A stretch of 64,000 nt of DNA from Sphingopyxis macrogoltabida (GTDB taxonomy: Bacteria > Pseudomonadota > Alphaproteobacteria > Sphingomonadales > Sphingomonadaceae): assembly GCF_001314325.1 (NCBI RefSeq), contig NZ_CP009429.1, positions 3,038,501 to 3,102,500 on the forward strand, written 5' to 3'. Each line of letters starts with the position of its first letter. Positions within the stretch are counted from its first letter, which is position 1. The translations under genes were made by a program, and so were the position numbers. Positions 7,543 to 16,349 of this stretch are shown here, in pieces. A model generated the notes under the pieces. It saw nothing but the letters and a program-made list of their open reading frames with translations, did no database searches and had not been told where the DNA came from.

Positions 7543-10284
7543 GTGCCTCCCGCTCCGCTTCCCCTGCCCGCTATCCACGCAAGCCATGTCGGCATCTGGA
7601 TCGCCGATGCCGGCGGGCGCGTCCAGCGGGTCGGCCGGGGCGAAGCGATCGCCGCGGTCGCGGCAACGCCGCACCTGTTCATCAATGCGACGCTGACCGG
7701 CGACCGGCTTGGCTACCCCGAGCTTTCGGGGCTCGACCTGCTCGAACTCTTCGCGTTCCTTTACCCCGCGCGCTTCGCGGTTCCGACCCCGGCCGGTATC
7801 GCCGCGGCGGCCGGCATCGCGGCGCCAAAGGCAGAGGAGGAAATCGCCGCATTCCTGCCGCTCGCCGCCGCGGCGATGCTCGCCAGCCTTACCGATCCCG
7901 ACTGGCCCGAACGCGAGGGCGCCTGGCACGCCCTGCAGGCGCTGGCCCGCCAGCGCTGGCCATGGACGCCGCTGGTCCAGCCGGCGCTGGCGGCGCCCGA
8001 CAAGGCCGACCGCTGGCTGTTCGCCCGCCTGCCCGAGTGGGAAGAAGTTCCGCCGCGCGCGCAGCCGCGGCAGGTGCGCATCGCCGAGGCCGATGTCGCG
8101 GCGCGGCTCGACCGGCTGACCGGCGACGGTGCCGAGCGGCGGCCGGGGCAGCAGGATTATGCGCGCGCGACCGCCGCGATCTTCGAGCCGCGCGACCGCA
8201 AGGACGCACCGCAGATGCTCGTCGCCGAAGCCGGGACCGGGATCGGCAAGACTTTGGGCTATCTGGCGCCGGCAAAGCAATGGATCGACCAGTCGGCGGG
8301 CGCGGTCTGCATTTCGACCTTCACCAAGGCCCTGCAGCGGCAATTGGCACGCGAGACCGAAAAGCTTTACCCCGACGCCGCGACGCACCGCGAAAAGGTG
8401 GTCGTGCGCAAGGGGCGCGAAAACTACCTCTGCCTGCTCAACCTCGAGGACGCGTTGCAGGGCGGCTTTTCGGAGCGGGCCGCGATCCTTGCCCAGCTCG
8501 TCGCGCGCTGGGCCGCCTATACGCGCGACGGCGACATGATCGGCGGCGACCTGCCGGGCTGGCTCCCGGCATTGTTCCGCCGCAACGGCACCACCGCACT
8601 GACCGACCGGCGCGGCGAGTGCATCTATGCCGGCTGTCCGCATTTCCGCAAATGCTTCATCGAACGCTCGGCGCGCGCCGCGACGCAGGCCGACATCGTC
8701 ATCGCCAACCACGCGCTGACGATGGTGCAGGCGGCGCGTCCGCGGGACGCAGGCGCTGCGGCAACGCGACTGATCTTCGACGAGGGCCATCATCTGTGGG
8801 ATGCCGCCGACAGCATGTTCGCGGCGGCGCTGACCGGGCAGGAAGCGGTGGAAATCCGCCGCTGGGTGCTGGGCCCCGAGGGCAAGTCGCGCGGACGGCG
8901 GCGCGGACTCGCGGCGCGGCTCGCCGATGTCGCGAGCTATGACGAGGCAGGCGATCGCGCGATCCAGGCGGCGATCGCCGCCGCGGCAGAACTGCCCGGT
9001 GACGGCTGGCTGGGCCGACTCGGCGAGAATGCCCCGTGGGGCGCGATCGAACAGCTGCTCGCCGCGGTGCGCGGACAGGTCTATGCCCGCGCAGTCGACA
9101 CGCGGACCGCCGATAGCGGCTATGGCCTCGAAACCGAACTCGCCGAGCCCGACGCATCGCTCGTGACGGCGGCGGCGGGCGCAAGCGATGCGCTCGAAGC
9201 GCTGCTCCGCCCGTTGATGACGCTCGGCAAACGGCTCGACGCGCTGATCGAAGATCCGCCCGACTGGCTCGACGGGCAAGCGCGCGCGCGCGTCGACGGC
9301 GCGCGCCACAGTCTCGGCACGCGGATCGACACGCTCGGCGGCTGGCTGTCGCTGCTCGGGCGCGTCGGCGGCCCCGCCGACCCCGATTTCGTCGACTGGC
9401 TCGCGGTCGACCGCTTCGACGGGCGCGAATATGATTGCGGCCTGCACCGCCACTGGCTCGATCCCGCGCGGCCGGTCGCCGAGGCCGTCTACCGCCCCGC
9501 ACAGGGCGTGCTGGTGACGTCGGCGACGTTGCGCAGCGGCAGCCATGCGGGCGCCAACGGGGGCTGGGCCGAGGCCGACATCCGTACTGGGGCGCGGCAC
9601 ATGGACGGGCCGGTGCATCATTTCGCGGTGCCGAGCCCGTTCGACTATGCGCGGCAATCGGAGGTGCTGATCGTCACCGATATCGCGCGCGGCGACCTGC
9701 CCGCGCTCGCCGGTGCGTACAGCCGGCTGATCGAGGCGTCGGGTGGCGGCGCGCTGGGGCTGTTCAGCGCGATCCGGCGGCTGCGCATCGTCCATGCGCG
9801 CATCGCCGACCGGCTCGCACGCGCCGGGCTGCCGCTCTATGCGCAACATGTCGATCCGCTCGACACCGGGACGCTCGTCGACATTTTCCGCGCCGACCCG
9901 CACGCCTCGCTGCTCGGCACCGATGCCCTGCGCGACGGCGTCGATGTGCCCGGCGATTCGCTCCGCCTCGTCGTGATGGAGGGGGTGCCCTGGCCGCGCC
10001 CGACGATCCTCCACGCTGCGCGTCGCGCGGCGCAGGGCGGCAGCGTCTATGACGATATGGTGATCCGCGGCCGCATCGCGCAGGCGTTCGGGCGGCTGAT
10101 CCGGCGCAGCGACGATTTCGGGCAGTTCGTCATGCTCTCGCCCAGCTTCCCGTCGCGCCTGCTCGGCGCCTTTCCGGAGGGCACGCCGATCCGCCGCCTG
10201 CCGCTCGACGAGGTGGTCAATCATGTCGCCGCCGCGAACGTCGAACGGCGAAAAAGCGCTTTTGCCGCCTTTTCACCGTCATAA
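7543..10284 (+). CDS. ATP-dependent DNA helicase, DinG/XPD-type with Fe-S cluster
   Basis: Predicted 913 residues from a GTG start. Superfamily 2 helicase motifs are clear: Walker A AEAGTGIGKT (residues 228-237), motif II DEGH (413-416, the DEAH-box equivalent), and a C-terminal motor with GLFSAIRR, DALRDGVDVPGD and a QAFGRLIRR motif VI. Cys297, Cys360, Cys365 and Cys371 lie between Walker A and DEGH, the spacing of the 4Fe-4S cluster of XPD/DinG helicases. These enzymes unwind 5'-3', acting on R-loops, D-loops or damaged DNA. It is the first host-type gene after the phage module. No clear Shine-Dalgarno was seen, so the start is less sure than the product. Confidence 0.9.
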   Translation: MPPAPLPLPAIHASHVGIWIADAGGRVQRVGRGEAIAAVAATPHLFINATLTGDRLGYPELSGLDLLELFAFLYPARFAVPTPAGIAAAAGIAAPKAEEEIAAFLPLAAAAMLASLTDPDWPEREGAWHALQALARQRWPWTPLVQPALAAPDKADRWLFARLPEWEEVPPRAQPRQVRIAEADVAARLDRLTGDGAERRPGQQDYARATAAIFEPRDRKDAPQMLVAEAGTGIGKTLGYLAPAKQWIDQSAGAVCISTFTKALQRQLARETEKLYPDAATHREKVVVRKGRENYLCLLNLEDALQGGFSERAAILAQLVARWAAYTRDGDMIGGDLPGWLPALFRRNGTTALTDRRGECIYAGCPHFRKCFIERSARAATQADIVIANHALTMVQAARPRDAGAAATRLIFDEGHHLWDAADSMFAAALTGQEAVEIRRWVLGPEGKSRGRRRGLAARLADVASYDEAGDRAIQAAIAAAAELPGDGWLGRLGENAPWGAIEQLLAAVRGQVYARAVDTRTADSGYGLETELAEPDASLVTAAAGASDALEALLRPLMTLGKRLDALIEDPPDWLDGQARARVDGARHSLGTRIDTLGGWLSLLGRVGGPADPDFVDWLAVDRFDGREYDCGLHRHWLDPARPVAEAVYRPAQGVLVTSATLRSGSHAGANGGWAEADIRTGARHMDGPVHHFAVPSPFDYARQSEVLIVTDIARGDLPALAGAYSRLIEASGGGALGLFSAIRRLRIVHARIADRLARAGLPLYAQHVDPLDTGTLVDIFRADPHASLLGTDALRDGVDVPGDSLRLVVMEGVPWPRPTILHAARRAAQGGSVYDDMVIRGRIAQAFGRLIRRSDDFGQFVMLSPSFPSRLLGAFPEGTPIRRLPLDEVVNHVAAANVERRKSAFAAFSPS

Positions 10285-10340
10285 GTTTCCGGCACAAGGC
10301 GGCGAATTACAAAGCATCAAGTAGAGCGGTGGGGAAGATT

Positions 10341-10892
10341 TTGAAGAGTTTGACGATCCTGCGCCATGCCAAGTCGGGCTGGGACGCCACCGTGGAGCGC
10401 GATTTCGACCGGCCGATCAACGTTCGCGGCCAGCGCGGCGCCGAACTGATCGGGCAATGGCTGAAACGCCAGAAGCTGCCCGTCGACCGCATCATCGCCT
10501 CGCCCGCGGTGCGCGTGACGCAGACGCTCGATATCTTCCAGCCCGCCGCCGACCTCGACGCGCTCGAACCGCAGTGGGACCGGCGTATCTACCTCGCGTC
10601 GGCCGCGACGCTGATCGACGTGATCCGCGACATCGGCGGCGATGCGACGCACCTGCTCATTTCGGGGCATAATCCGGGGCTGGAGGATCTGATCCTGATG
10701 CTCGTTCCCGAATCGGCGGACGATGAACTGCGCGCGCAGGTCGAGCAGAAGCTGCCGACCTCGGCGCTCGCCCGGCTCGAAATCGATATCGACGACTGGC
10801 ACGCGCTCGACACCGGCAGCGCCCGTTTCGCCGCGTTCATCCGCCCGCGCGATCTCGACCCGGCCCTGTCGCCCGCGATGGACGAGGATTAA
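10341..10892 (+). CDS. SixA-like histidine phosphatase
   Basis: Predicted 183 residues from a TTG start preceded by GGGGAAG; a GTG at 10329 would add four residues. The N-terminus LTILRHAKSGWD holds the RH signature of the histidine phosphatase (phosphoglycerate-mutase-like) superfamily, ASPAVRVTQT is the second conserved segment, and ISGHNPGLE contains the second catalytic His. SixA proteins remove phosphate from phosphohistidine, for example from phosphotransfer domains or NPr in the PTS. The gene lies 56 bases after the helicase and converges on the MerR gene with only 12 bases between. The substrate in this organism is unknown. Confidence 0.88.
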   Translation: MKSLTILRHAKSGWDATVERDFDRPINVRGQRGAELIGQWLKRQKLPVDRIIASPAVRVTQTLDIFQPAADLDALEPQWDRRIYLASAATLIDVIRDIGGDATHLLISGHNPGLEDLILMLVPESADDELRAQVEQKLPTSALARLEIDIDDWHALDTGSARFAAFIRPRDLDPALSPAMDED

Positions 10893-10904
10893 GCGCGATC
10901 GGGA

Positions 10905-11309
10905 TTAACCGAGCGCCGCCGCGAGCCGCTCGCGAAGCGCAACCAGCGCTTCGACCGATATCCTGCCCGCGCCCTGCGCGACAGGATCGTTCCCCGGTGC
11001 CGGCGCACGGGCCGGAGAGGCCTCTACGGCCGGCTGCGCCTTCCCGTCCGAAAGCGCCTTGCGTGCGCCCTCGACCGTGAAGCCCTGGACGTGCAGCAGA
11101 TGGTGGATCCGCTCGGCGAGCGCGACGTCCTCGGCACGGTAATAGCGGCGGCGTCCCGAACGCTGGAGCGGCTTCAACTGCGGAAAGCGCGTTTCCCAAT
11201 AGCGCAGGACATGCGTCGGAACGCCGATGCGGTCGGCAAGTTCGCCGATGGCGAGCATGGCGCCGGCGCTCTTGCCGCCGCCATCGCCCGGATTTTCGAA
11301 CTCAGCCAT
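10905..11309 (-). CDS. MerR-family transcriptional regulator
   Basis: Predicted 134 residues. Residues 18-85 form a MerR winged-helix: LAIGELADRIGVPTHVLRYW, then RFPQLKPLQRSGRRRYYR and DVALAERIHHLL. The family binds promoters with long spacers as dimers. The C-terminal part is an Ala/Pro-rich linker and short helix, with no metal-binding cysteines, so this belongs to the small alphaproteobacterial MerR proteins found next to ihfA rather than metal sensors. It is read 14 bases after ihfA on the same strand and probably shares its transcript. Confidence 0.9.
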   Translation of the reverse strand: MAEFENPGDGGGKSAGAMLAIGELADRIGVPTHVLRYWETRFPQLKPLQRSGRRRYYRAEDVALAERIHHLLHVQGFTVEGARKALSDGKAQPAVEASPARAPAPGNDPVAQGAGRISVEALVALRERLAAALG

Positions 11310-11323
11310 GGCCGGAGCCCGGC

Positions 11324-11617
11324 CTATTTGCCGGCGACGCGGGCACGCATCGTCTGGCTGGCGCGAAAGGTCATCACCCGCCGCGGCAGGATCGGCACCT
11401 CGATGCCGGTCTTGGGGTTGCGGCCGATCCGCTGCGCCTTGTCGCGCAGGACGAAGGTCCCGAAGCCCGAAATCTTCACATTCTGACCGTCCGCCAGCGC
11501 GTCCGACATATGATCGAGAATCGATTCGACGATCGTCGCCGATTCGTTGCGCGACAGCCCGATCTGCTGGTTGATCCGGGTCGCGATATCGGCGCGCGTC
11601 AATGTCCCTGCAGTCAT
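11324..11617 (-). CDS. ihfA: Integration host factor subunit alpha
   Basis: Predicted 97 residues, normal for IhfA. The start is the ATG before [11 protein letters not shown], preceded by GGGAAG; an upstream in-frame Met would add 11 residues that families lack. The conserved core [25 protein letters not shown] and [10 protein letters not shown] is the HU/IHF DNA-bending arm and dimer body; the PILPRRV segment favours IHF alpha over HU. IHF bends DNA at specific sites for recombination, replication and sigma54 promoters. It is followed by the MerR gene, and the fabH-plsX operon lies upstream on the same strand, an arrangement common in alphaproteobacteria. Confidence 0.95.
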   Translation of the reverse strand: MTAGTLTRADIATRINQQIGLSRNESATIVESILDHMSDALADGQNVKISGFGTFVLRDKAQRIGRNPKTGIEVPILPRRVMTFRASQTMRARVAGK

Positions 11618-11788
11618 GATCTTCCCTTCCCCCTCCTGAAGCGGATGCATGTGGGAATCCCCCGACAGCCCCCACCGTCACGAGTCCCAGATGCATCTTG
11701 TAACAAAAGCGAATTAATCCGCCAAACTGAAACGGATGGAGCGAGAAGTTGACGCGACGAATTTGGCCGCGCCAGACTCTACCGGACT

Positions 11789-12754
11789 CTAGACGCGAAG
11801 GACCGCGGCGCCCCAGGTGAAGCCGCCGCCCATCGCCTCGAGCACGACGAGGTCGCCGCGCTTGATCCGCCCGTCGCGCACCGCGAGGTCGAGCGCCAGC
11901 GGCACCGACGCGGCGGACGTATTCGCATGCTGATCGACCGTCAGCACCACGCGTTCGGCGGGCAGGCCCAGCTTCTTGGCGGTCGCGTCTATGATCCGCT
12001 TGTTCGCCTGATGCGGGACGACCCAGTCGATATCCTCGGCCGACAGACCGACGTCGCCCATCACCTCGCCCAGCACCGACGCGAGGTTGGTGACAGCATG
12101 GCGGAACACTTCGCGTCCCTGCATGCGGACATGGCCGACCGTGCCGGTCGTCGACGGGCCGCCGTCGACATAAAGCATATCGCAATATTGCCCCTCGGCA
12201 TGCAGCCGCGTCGCAAGGATGCCTTGATCGTCATCGACATCTTTCGCCGACAGGACCACCGCACCCGCACCGTCGCCAAACAGCACGCAGGTCGTGCGGT
12301 CTTCCCAGTCGAGAATGCGGCTGAAGGTTTCGCTGCCGATCACCAGCGCATGTTTCGCGGCGCCGGTGCGCAGCATCGAATCGGCGACCGATACCGCATA
12401 AAGGAAGCCCGAACAGACCGCCGCCACGTCGAAGGCGATGCAGTCGGGCGCGCCGAGCAGCGCCTGCACCTTGGTCGCGCTGGCCGGGAAGGTGTTGTCG
12501 GGGGTCGCGGTCGCGACGATGATCAGGCCGATGTCGGCAGGCTCAAGCCCCGCAGCCGCCAGCGCTTCCTTCGCCGCAGCTGCGCCCAGCGTCGCGGTCG
12601 TCTCGTCGGGTTCGGCGATATGGCGGAACCGGATGCCGGTCCGCTCGACGATCCATTCGTCGCTGGTGTCGACGCGGTCGGCGAGTTCGGCGTTCGAAAC
12701 GCGGGTGCGCGGCAGCGCCGAGCCGGTGCCGGCCAAAATCGCGCGCAACGTCAC
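11789..12754 (-). CDS. fabH: Beta-ketoacyl-ACP synthase III
   Basis: Predicted 321 residues, the usual length. The GTG start overlaps the plsX stop (GTGA, 4 bases); a longer in-frame reading into plsX is not needed. FabH condenses acetyl-CoA (or another short acyl-CoA) with malonyl-ACP to start fatty-acid synthesis. The catalytic triad is visible: Cys114 in [12 protein letters not shown], His in [12 protein letters not shown] and Asn in [12 protein letters not shown]. The substrate-loop GDGAGAVVL and C-terminal [13 protein letters not shown] are also family hallmarks. It is translationally coupled to plsX, linking initiation of fatty-acid and phospholipid synthesis. Confidence 0.97.
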   Translation of the reverse strand: MTLRAILAGTGSALPRTRVSNAELADRVDTSDEWIVERTGIRFRHIAEPDETTATLGAAAAKEALAAAGLEPADIGLIIVATATPDNTFPASATKVQALLGAPDCIAFDVAAVCSGFLYAVSVADSMLRTGAAKHALVIGSETFSRILDWEDRTTCVLFGDGAGAVVLSAKDVDDDQGILATRLHAEGQYCDMLYVDGGPSTTGTVGHVRMQGREVFRHAVTNLASVLGEVMGDVGLSAEDIDWVVPHQANKRIIDATAKKLGLPAERVVLTVDQHANTSAASVPLALDLAVRDGRIKRGDLVVLEAMGGGFTWGAAVLRV

Positions 12755-13785
12755 TTCGCCGCCCCGTTGCCGAAATTCGCGAGATCCTCGGTCACCTGAC
12801 GCGTGATATCCTTTTCGATCAGCTCGGCGCAAAGGTGCACGGCCTTCGCTACGCCCTTCGCATCGGCGCTGCCATGGCTCTTGAGCACCACGCCATTGAG
12901 GCCGAGGAACACCGCGCCATTGTGATTATTGGGGTCGAGGTGATGGCGCAGCAATTCGGTCGCCGGGCGCGAGATCAGGAAACCGATCTTCGAGCGCACC
13001 GACGAGGTGAAGGCGCGGCGCAACAGGTCGGTCACGAAGCGCGCCGTCCCCTCGATCGTCTTCAACGCGATATTACCCGAAAAGCCGTCGTGGACGATCA
13101 CATCGACATCGCCGCGCGACAATTTGTCGCCCTCGATGAAACCGACGAACTCCATCGGCAGGCCCTGCGTCTCGCGCAGCATCGCCGCGGCATCGCGAAT
13201 CTCGTCGGTGCCCTTCAGTTCCTCGGTGCCGATATTGAGCAGCGCGACGCGCGGGCGTTCGAGGCCGAGCGCGGTGCGCGCATAGGCGGCGCCCATCACC
13301 GCGAACTGGGTCAGGTTGTTGGCGTCGCATTCGGTGTTGGCGCCGAGGTCGAGCATGACGACGTCATTGTCGCCAAGCGACGGCAGCAGCGCCGCGAGCG
13401 CGGGCCGGTCGATCCCCGGCATCGTGCGCAGCGCGAGCTTGGCCATCGCCATCAGGGCGCCGGTGTTGCCTGCCGACACGGCGCCGCCGGCATCGCCGCG
13501 CTTCACCGCATCGATCGCGAGCCCCATCGAACTGTTGCGGGCTTTGCGCAACGCCTGGCTGGGCTTGTCTTCGCCGGTCACCACGCCGTCGGTGTGGATG
13601 ATATCCGACGCGGCGCGCAGGTTCGGGTGGTTTTCCAGCGCCGCCTTGATCCGCGTCTCGTCGCCGACGAGGAGGAAGCGGAGGCCGTCATGCTGGTGGC
13701 GCGCCATAGCGGCGCCGGCGCACATCACGCGCACGCCGACGTCACCGCCCATCGCATCGATTGCGATTCGCGGTGTCAGTGCCAT
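12751..13785 (-). CDS. plsX: Phosphate acyltransferase PlsX
   Basis: Predicted 344 residues. PlsX converts acyl-ACP and phosphate to acyl-phosphate, the donor for PlsY in glycerolipid synthesis, at the membrane surface. Family signatures are the N-terminal [30 protein letters not shown] and [16 protein letters not shown]. It sits 23 bases after rpmF on the same strand and overlaps fabH by four bases, giving the classic rpmF-plsX-fabH order found in many bacteria. The length and all conserved blocks are intact. Confidence 0.97.
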   Translation of the reverse strand: MALTPRIAIDAMGGDVGVRVMCAGAAMARHQHDGLRFLLVGDETRIKAALENHPNLRAASDIIHTDGVVTGEDKPSQALRKARNSSMGLAIDAVKRGDAGGAVSAGNTGALMAMAKLALRTMPGIDRPALAALLPSLGDNDVVMLDLGANTECDANNLTQFAVMGAAYARTALGLERPRVALLNIGTEELKGTDEIRDAAAMLRETQGLPMEFVGFIEGDKLSRGDVDVIVHDGFSGNIALKTIEGTARFVTDLLRRAFTSSVRSKIGFLISRPATELLRHHLDPNNHNGAVFLGLNGVVLKSHGSADAKGVAKAVHLCAELIEKDITRQVTEDLANFGNGAAK

Positions 13786-13808
13786 TCAGCTGCCCTCCGG
13801 CTTAATGA

Positions 13809-13988
13809 TTAAGCGCCGACCGACACCACTTCGCGGCCATTATAGTGGCCGCAGGCGTTGCAGAGGTTGTGCGGGCGCTTCAGCTCGCCGCAGTTCGGGC
13901 ATTCCTGGAAGGCTTCGACCTTCAGGCTGTCGTGGCTACGACGCATGCCGCGCTTCGAGGGCGAGGTTTTTCGCTTGGGGACGGCCAT
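13809..13988 (-). CDS. rpmF: 50S ribosomal protein L32
   Basis: A 59-residue ORF too short for many ORF cut-offs. It begins [19 protein letters not shown], the standard L32 start, and has a complete zinc ribbon [18 protein letters not shown] (two CxxC pairs), so this is the zinc-containing form. It lies directly upstream of plsX, the conserved rpmF-plsX-fabH gene order. Length and sequence are normal for the alphaproteobacterial protein. Confidence 0.97.
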   Translation of the reverse strand: MAVPKRKTSPSKRGMRRSHDSLKVEAFQECPNCGELKRPHNLCNACGHYNGREVVSVGA

Positions 13989-14321
13989 GATATTTCCTGC
14001 ATTATCAAATGTTCATACGAATCGGCGAACCCGGACTTGTCATTCCCGTTGCCGGAAATGACTGGCCCGCCCGCCGTGCCGAAGCCTGTTCCTGCCCGAA
14101 AAAGGCCGGAAAATCTTCCGCCGGAAGGTGCCTCAACGCCAGATGGTGTCGGGTGCCGGATCGGGCGCGGCTATAGCGTTTTTGCCCGCAAAGGCAAGCC
14201 CCGAGGCACGTCGACGCGCGAACTTCAAAAAGCGTCGGTAACCGGAGAGAAAGCCCGGGGTGGTATTCGCATCCTGATGAGTTAGAGCTCCCATCGAGCT
14301 CCGGCAACAGATGCGGCGGGA
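13989..14321. other. Divergent intergenic region between rpmF and galE
   Basis: These 333 bases separate two divergent genes and should hold both promoters. No ORF with a plausible protein is seen on either strand. Just before galE there is a GAGCTC pair separated by five bases (14286-14301) that could form a short hairpin in the galE leader. I see no tRNA or recognisable riboswitch. Confidence 0.5.
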
Positions 14322-15338
14322 ATGATGAAGGTTCTACTGACGGGCGGCGCGGGATATATCGGCAGTCATGTCGCGGTGTCGCTGGCAGCCGCCGGGCATG
14401 ACATCGTCTGTTTCGACAATCTTTCGAATAGCTGCGCCGATGTCATCGACCGGATCGAAGCGATCACCGGCAAACCGGTCCCGCTGGTCGTCGGCGACAT
14501 TCGCGACCGCGATGGCGTACGGGACGCCATTAAGGCACATGGCGCCAACGCCGTAATCCACTTCGCGGGACTGAAGGCTGTCGGCGAATCGGTCGCCGAC
14601 CCTATGAAATATTATGACAATAATGTTCGCGGCACCCTGTCGCTGATTGAAGCAATGTCCGATTGCGATGTCCGCGCGCTGGTCTTTTCATCAAGCGCGA
14701 CCGTCTATGGCCAGCCGCAATATCTGCCGCTCGACGAAGCGCATCCGACCTCGGCGACCAATCCCTATGGCCGCACGAAGCTGATGATCGAGGAAATGCT
14801 GGGCGACATCGCCGCCGCCGACCCGGAGTGGCGCATCGCGGTGCTGCGCTATTTCAATCCGGTCGGCGCACACGACAGCGGCCTGATCGGCGAAGATCCG
14901 GGCGGTACCCCCAACAATCTGATGCCTTATATCAGCCGGGTCGCGGCGGGACGCCTGCCCGAGCTTCCCGTGTTCGGGAATGATTATGCGACGCCCGACG
15001 GCACCGGCGTGCGCGACTATATCCACGTCGCCGACCTCGCCGACGGCCATGTCGCCGCGCTCGGCCGCATCGGCGCCGCGACCGACCCCTTATCGGTCTG
15101 GAATCTCGGCACCGGCCAGGGATATTCGGTGCTCGAGATGATTTCGGCCTTCGAACGGATCAACGGCGTTCCCGTCCCCCACCGCATCGAACCGCGCCGC
15201 CCCGGCGACGTCGCCAGTTGCTACGCCAGCCCCGAACGCGCACGCGACGAACTGGGCTGGGAAGCGAAACGCGGGCTCGACGAGATGTGCGCATCGACCT
15301 GGCGGTTCGAACGAACCGCCGCGATGCGCAACGCCTGA
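14322..15338 (+). CDS. galE: UDP-glucose 4-epimerase
   Basis: Predicted 338 residues, normal for GalE. This extended SDR interconverts UDP-glucose and UDP-galactose for surface polysaccharides. The Rossmann motif TGGAGYIGSHV (residues 7-17), the SSSATVYG block with the catalytic Ser, and YGRTK (Tyr-x-x-x-Lys) are present, and the C-terminal NLGTGQGYSVLEM is typical. The first ATG of an ATGATG pair is used here; the second would remove one residue. The gene converges on the GDT1-family gene with eight bases between. Confidence 0.93.
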   Translation: MMKVLLTGGAGYIGSHVAVSLAAAGHDIVCFDNLSNSCADVIDRIEAITGKPVPLVVGDIRDRDGVRDAIKAHGANAVIHFAGLKAVGESVADPMKYYDNNVRGTLSLIEAMSDCDVRALVFSSSATVYGQPQYLPLDEAHPTSATNPYGRTKLMIEEMLGDIAAADPEWRIAVLRYFNPVGAHDSGLIGEDPGGTPNNLMPYISRVAAGRLPELPVFGNDYATPDGTGVRDYIHVADLADGHVAALGRIGAATDPLSVWNLGTGQGYSVLEMISAFERINGVPVPHRIEPRRPGDVASCYASPERARDELGWEAKRGLDEMCASTWRFERTAAMRNA

Positions 15339-15346
15339 CTTCGCCG

Positions 15347-15919
15347 CTAGCCGACCAAGCCCGCGGTCTGCGCCAGCACCCAGAGGCCGATTACGAGGAA
15401 AAGCGCCGCCGCGACCATCCGCACCTTGGCAAGGTCGACGCGCTTCAGCAGTTCGTGACCAAGAAAAATTGCCGGGACGTTGGCGATCATCATCCCCAGC
15501 GTCGTGCCGGTCGTGACCGCGAGGACGTCGTGATATTGCGCGCCGAGCGCGATCGTCGCGACCTGCGTCTTGTCGCCCATCTCGACGAGGAAAAAGGCGA
15601 CCAGCGTCGTCATGAAAGCCCCGAAACGCGGCTTCGGCGCCTCGTCGTCCTCGAACTTGTCGGGGATCAGCGTCCACGCCGCCATTGCGACGAACGACAG
15701 GCCGATCGCATAGCGAAAGACCGGGCTGTCGAGGAAAGCCGCCGCCTGCGCGCCGAGCAACGCCGCGAGTGCATGGTTGGCAAGCGTCGCGACAAGGATG
15801 CCGAGGATGATCGGGACCGGCCGGTTGAAACGCGTCGCGAGCAGGATCGCGAGCAGCTGCGTCTTGTCGCCGATCTCGGCGAGCGCGACGACCGCGGTCG
15901 AAGTCAGGATAGCGTCCAC
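15347..15919 (-). CDS. GDT1/TMEM165 (UPF0016) family manganese exporter
   Basis: Predicted 190 residues from a GTG with GGAG six bases upstream; a TTG at 15955 lies inside the leader hairpin loop and is not preferred. Six membrane segments are arranged as an inverted repeat, each half carrying the family signature E-x-GDKT (EIGDKTQLLAI and EMGDKTQVATI). Bacterial members such as MneA export Mn2+; eukaryotic ones exchange Mn2+/Ca2+ for protons. A yybP-ykoY manganese riboswitch precedes the gene, which independently supports a manganese role. It is monocistronic and convergent with galE. Confidence 0.92.
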   Translation of the reverse strand: MDAILTSTAVVALAEIGDKTQLLAILLATRFNRPVPIILGILVATLANHALAALLGAQAAAFLDSPVFRYAIGLSFVAMAAWTLIPDKFEDDEAPKPRFGAFMTTLVAFFLVEMGDKTQVATIALGAQYHDVLAVTTGTTLGMMIANVPAIFLGHELLKRVDLAKVRMVAAALFLVIGLWVLAQTAGLVG

Positions 15920-15929
15920 AAATTTCTCC

Positions 15930-15982
15930 GGGGCCAGGCGGCGAGCAAGTTCCAACGGTCATCGCTCCCCGCCGCCCGGCCC
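15930..15982 (-). promoter_or_regulatory. Leader hairpin (probable riboswitch expression platform)
   Basis: The bases at 15930-15946 and 15964-15982 are nearly perfect reverse complements (GGGGCCAGGCGGCGAGC against its partner, with one mismatch and a small bulge), giving a strong GC-rich stem with about a 17-base loop. The stem ends next to the GGAG Shine-Dalgarno of the GTG start. No U-run follows, so control of ribosome access rather than transcription termination is the likelier mechanism. Confidence 0.6.
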
Positions 15983-16002
15983 GGACGAAAGGTGCGATGC
16001 CA

Positions 16003-16112
16003 TTGGTCTCGCCCAAGCGGTAATCCCGCTTCCACCGCACCACGGCCTCTCGACCGAGTATGTTGACGCGGCGGCCCGTCCTTGCGGGACGGCTGGCTAC
16101 TCCCCAGATGAC
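16003..16112 (-). promoter_or_regulatory. yybP-ykoY manganese riboswitch aptamer
   Basis: Read on the minus strand, the leader contains the two most conserved aptamer segments: GGGGAGTAGCC (16095-16105) and, after a GC-rich hairpin, GTCAACATACTCGGTC (about 16051-16066), followed by a variable stem and GGCGAGACCAATGG (about 16000-16013) closing the helix. These are hallmarks of the Mn2+-sensing yybP-ykoY class. The aptamer ends about 85 bases before the GDT1-family gene, which is a known target class for this riboswitch. Confidence 0.88.
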
Positions 16113-16151
16113 GCAGGCTGGTTAGACGGGTCGGCGGCGCAAGGCAAGCCG

Positions 16152-16349
16152 TCAGTCGTAGGCAGGCTCGGCCTCGCCTTCGGCGGCGTTGGCCCGGCGC
16201 GCCTTTTCGGCGGCGGTGATTTCGGCATCCATTGCCTTGGCGCGCGCCTCGATTTCCTTTGCGGTCGCGTCGTAGCGATCGTCGAAGGCGGGCTCGCGCT
16301 CGCATCCAGCAAGGATCAACAACGGTGCCAGGATAAAGATACGGCGCAT
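16152..16349 (-). CDS. Small lipoprotein downstream of tamB
   Basis: Predicted 65 residues. An N-terminal signal MRRIFILAPLLILAGC ends in a lipobox (LAGC), so Cys16 should be lipidated. The mature part (about 50 residues) is a charged, probably helical segment rich in Ala/Glu/Lys (AKEIEARAKAMDAEITAAEK). Its ATG overlaps the tamB stop by one base (TGATG), so it is cotranslated with tamA-tamB. I do not recognise a named family; a periplasmic or outer-membrane accessory of the TAM complex is an inference from coupling only. Confidence 0.75.
   Translation of the reverse strand: MRRIFILAPLLILAGCEREPAFDDRYDATAKEIEARAKAMDAEITAAEKARRANAAEGEAEPAYD

Noticed and set aside
7447..10224. A 925-residue open frame opposite the helicase
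   Set aside because: The opposite strand has all helicase motifs, and this frame is a GC-skew shadow without recognisable domains.
14005..14307. Short ORF in the rpmF-galE gap
   Set aside because: No Shine-Dalgarno, no conserved motif and ordinary intergenic composition.
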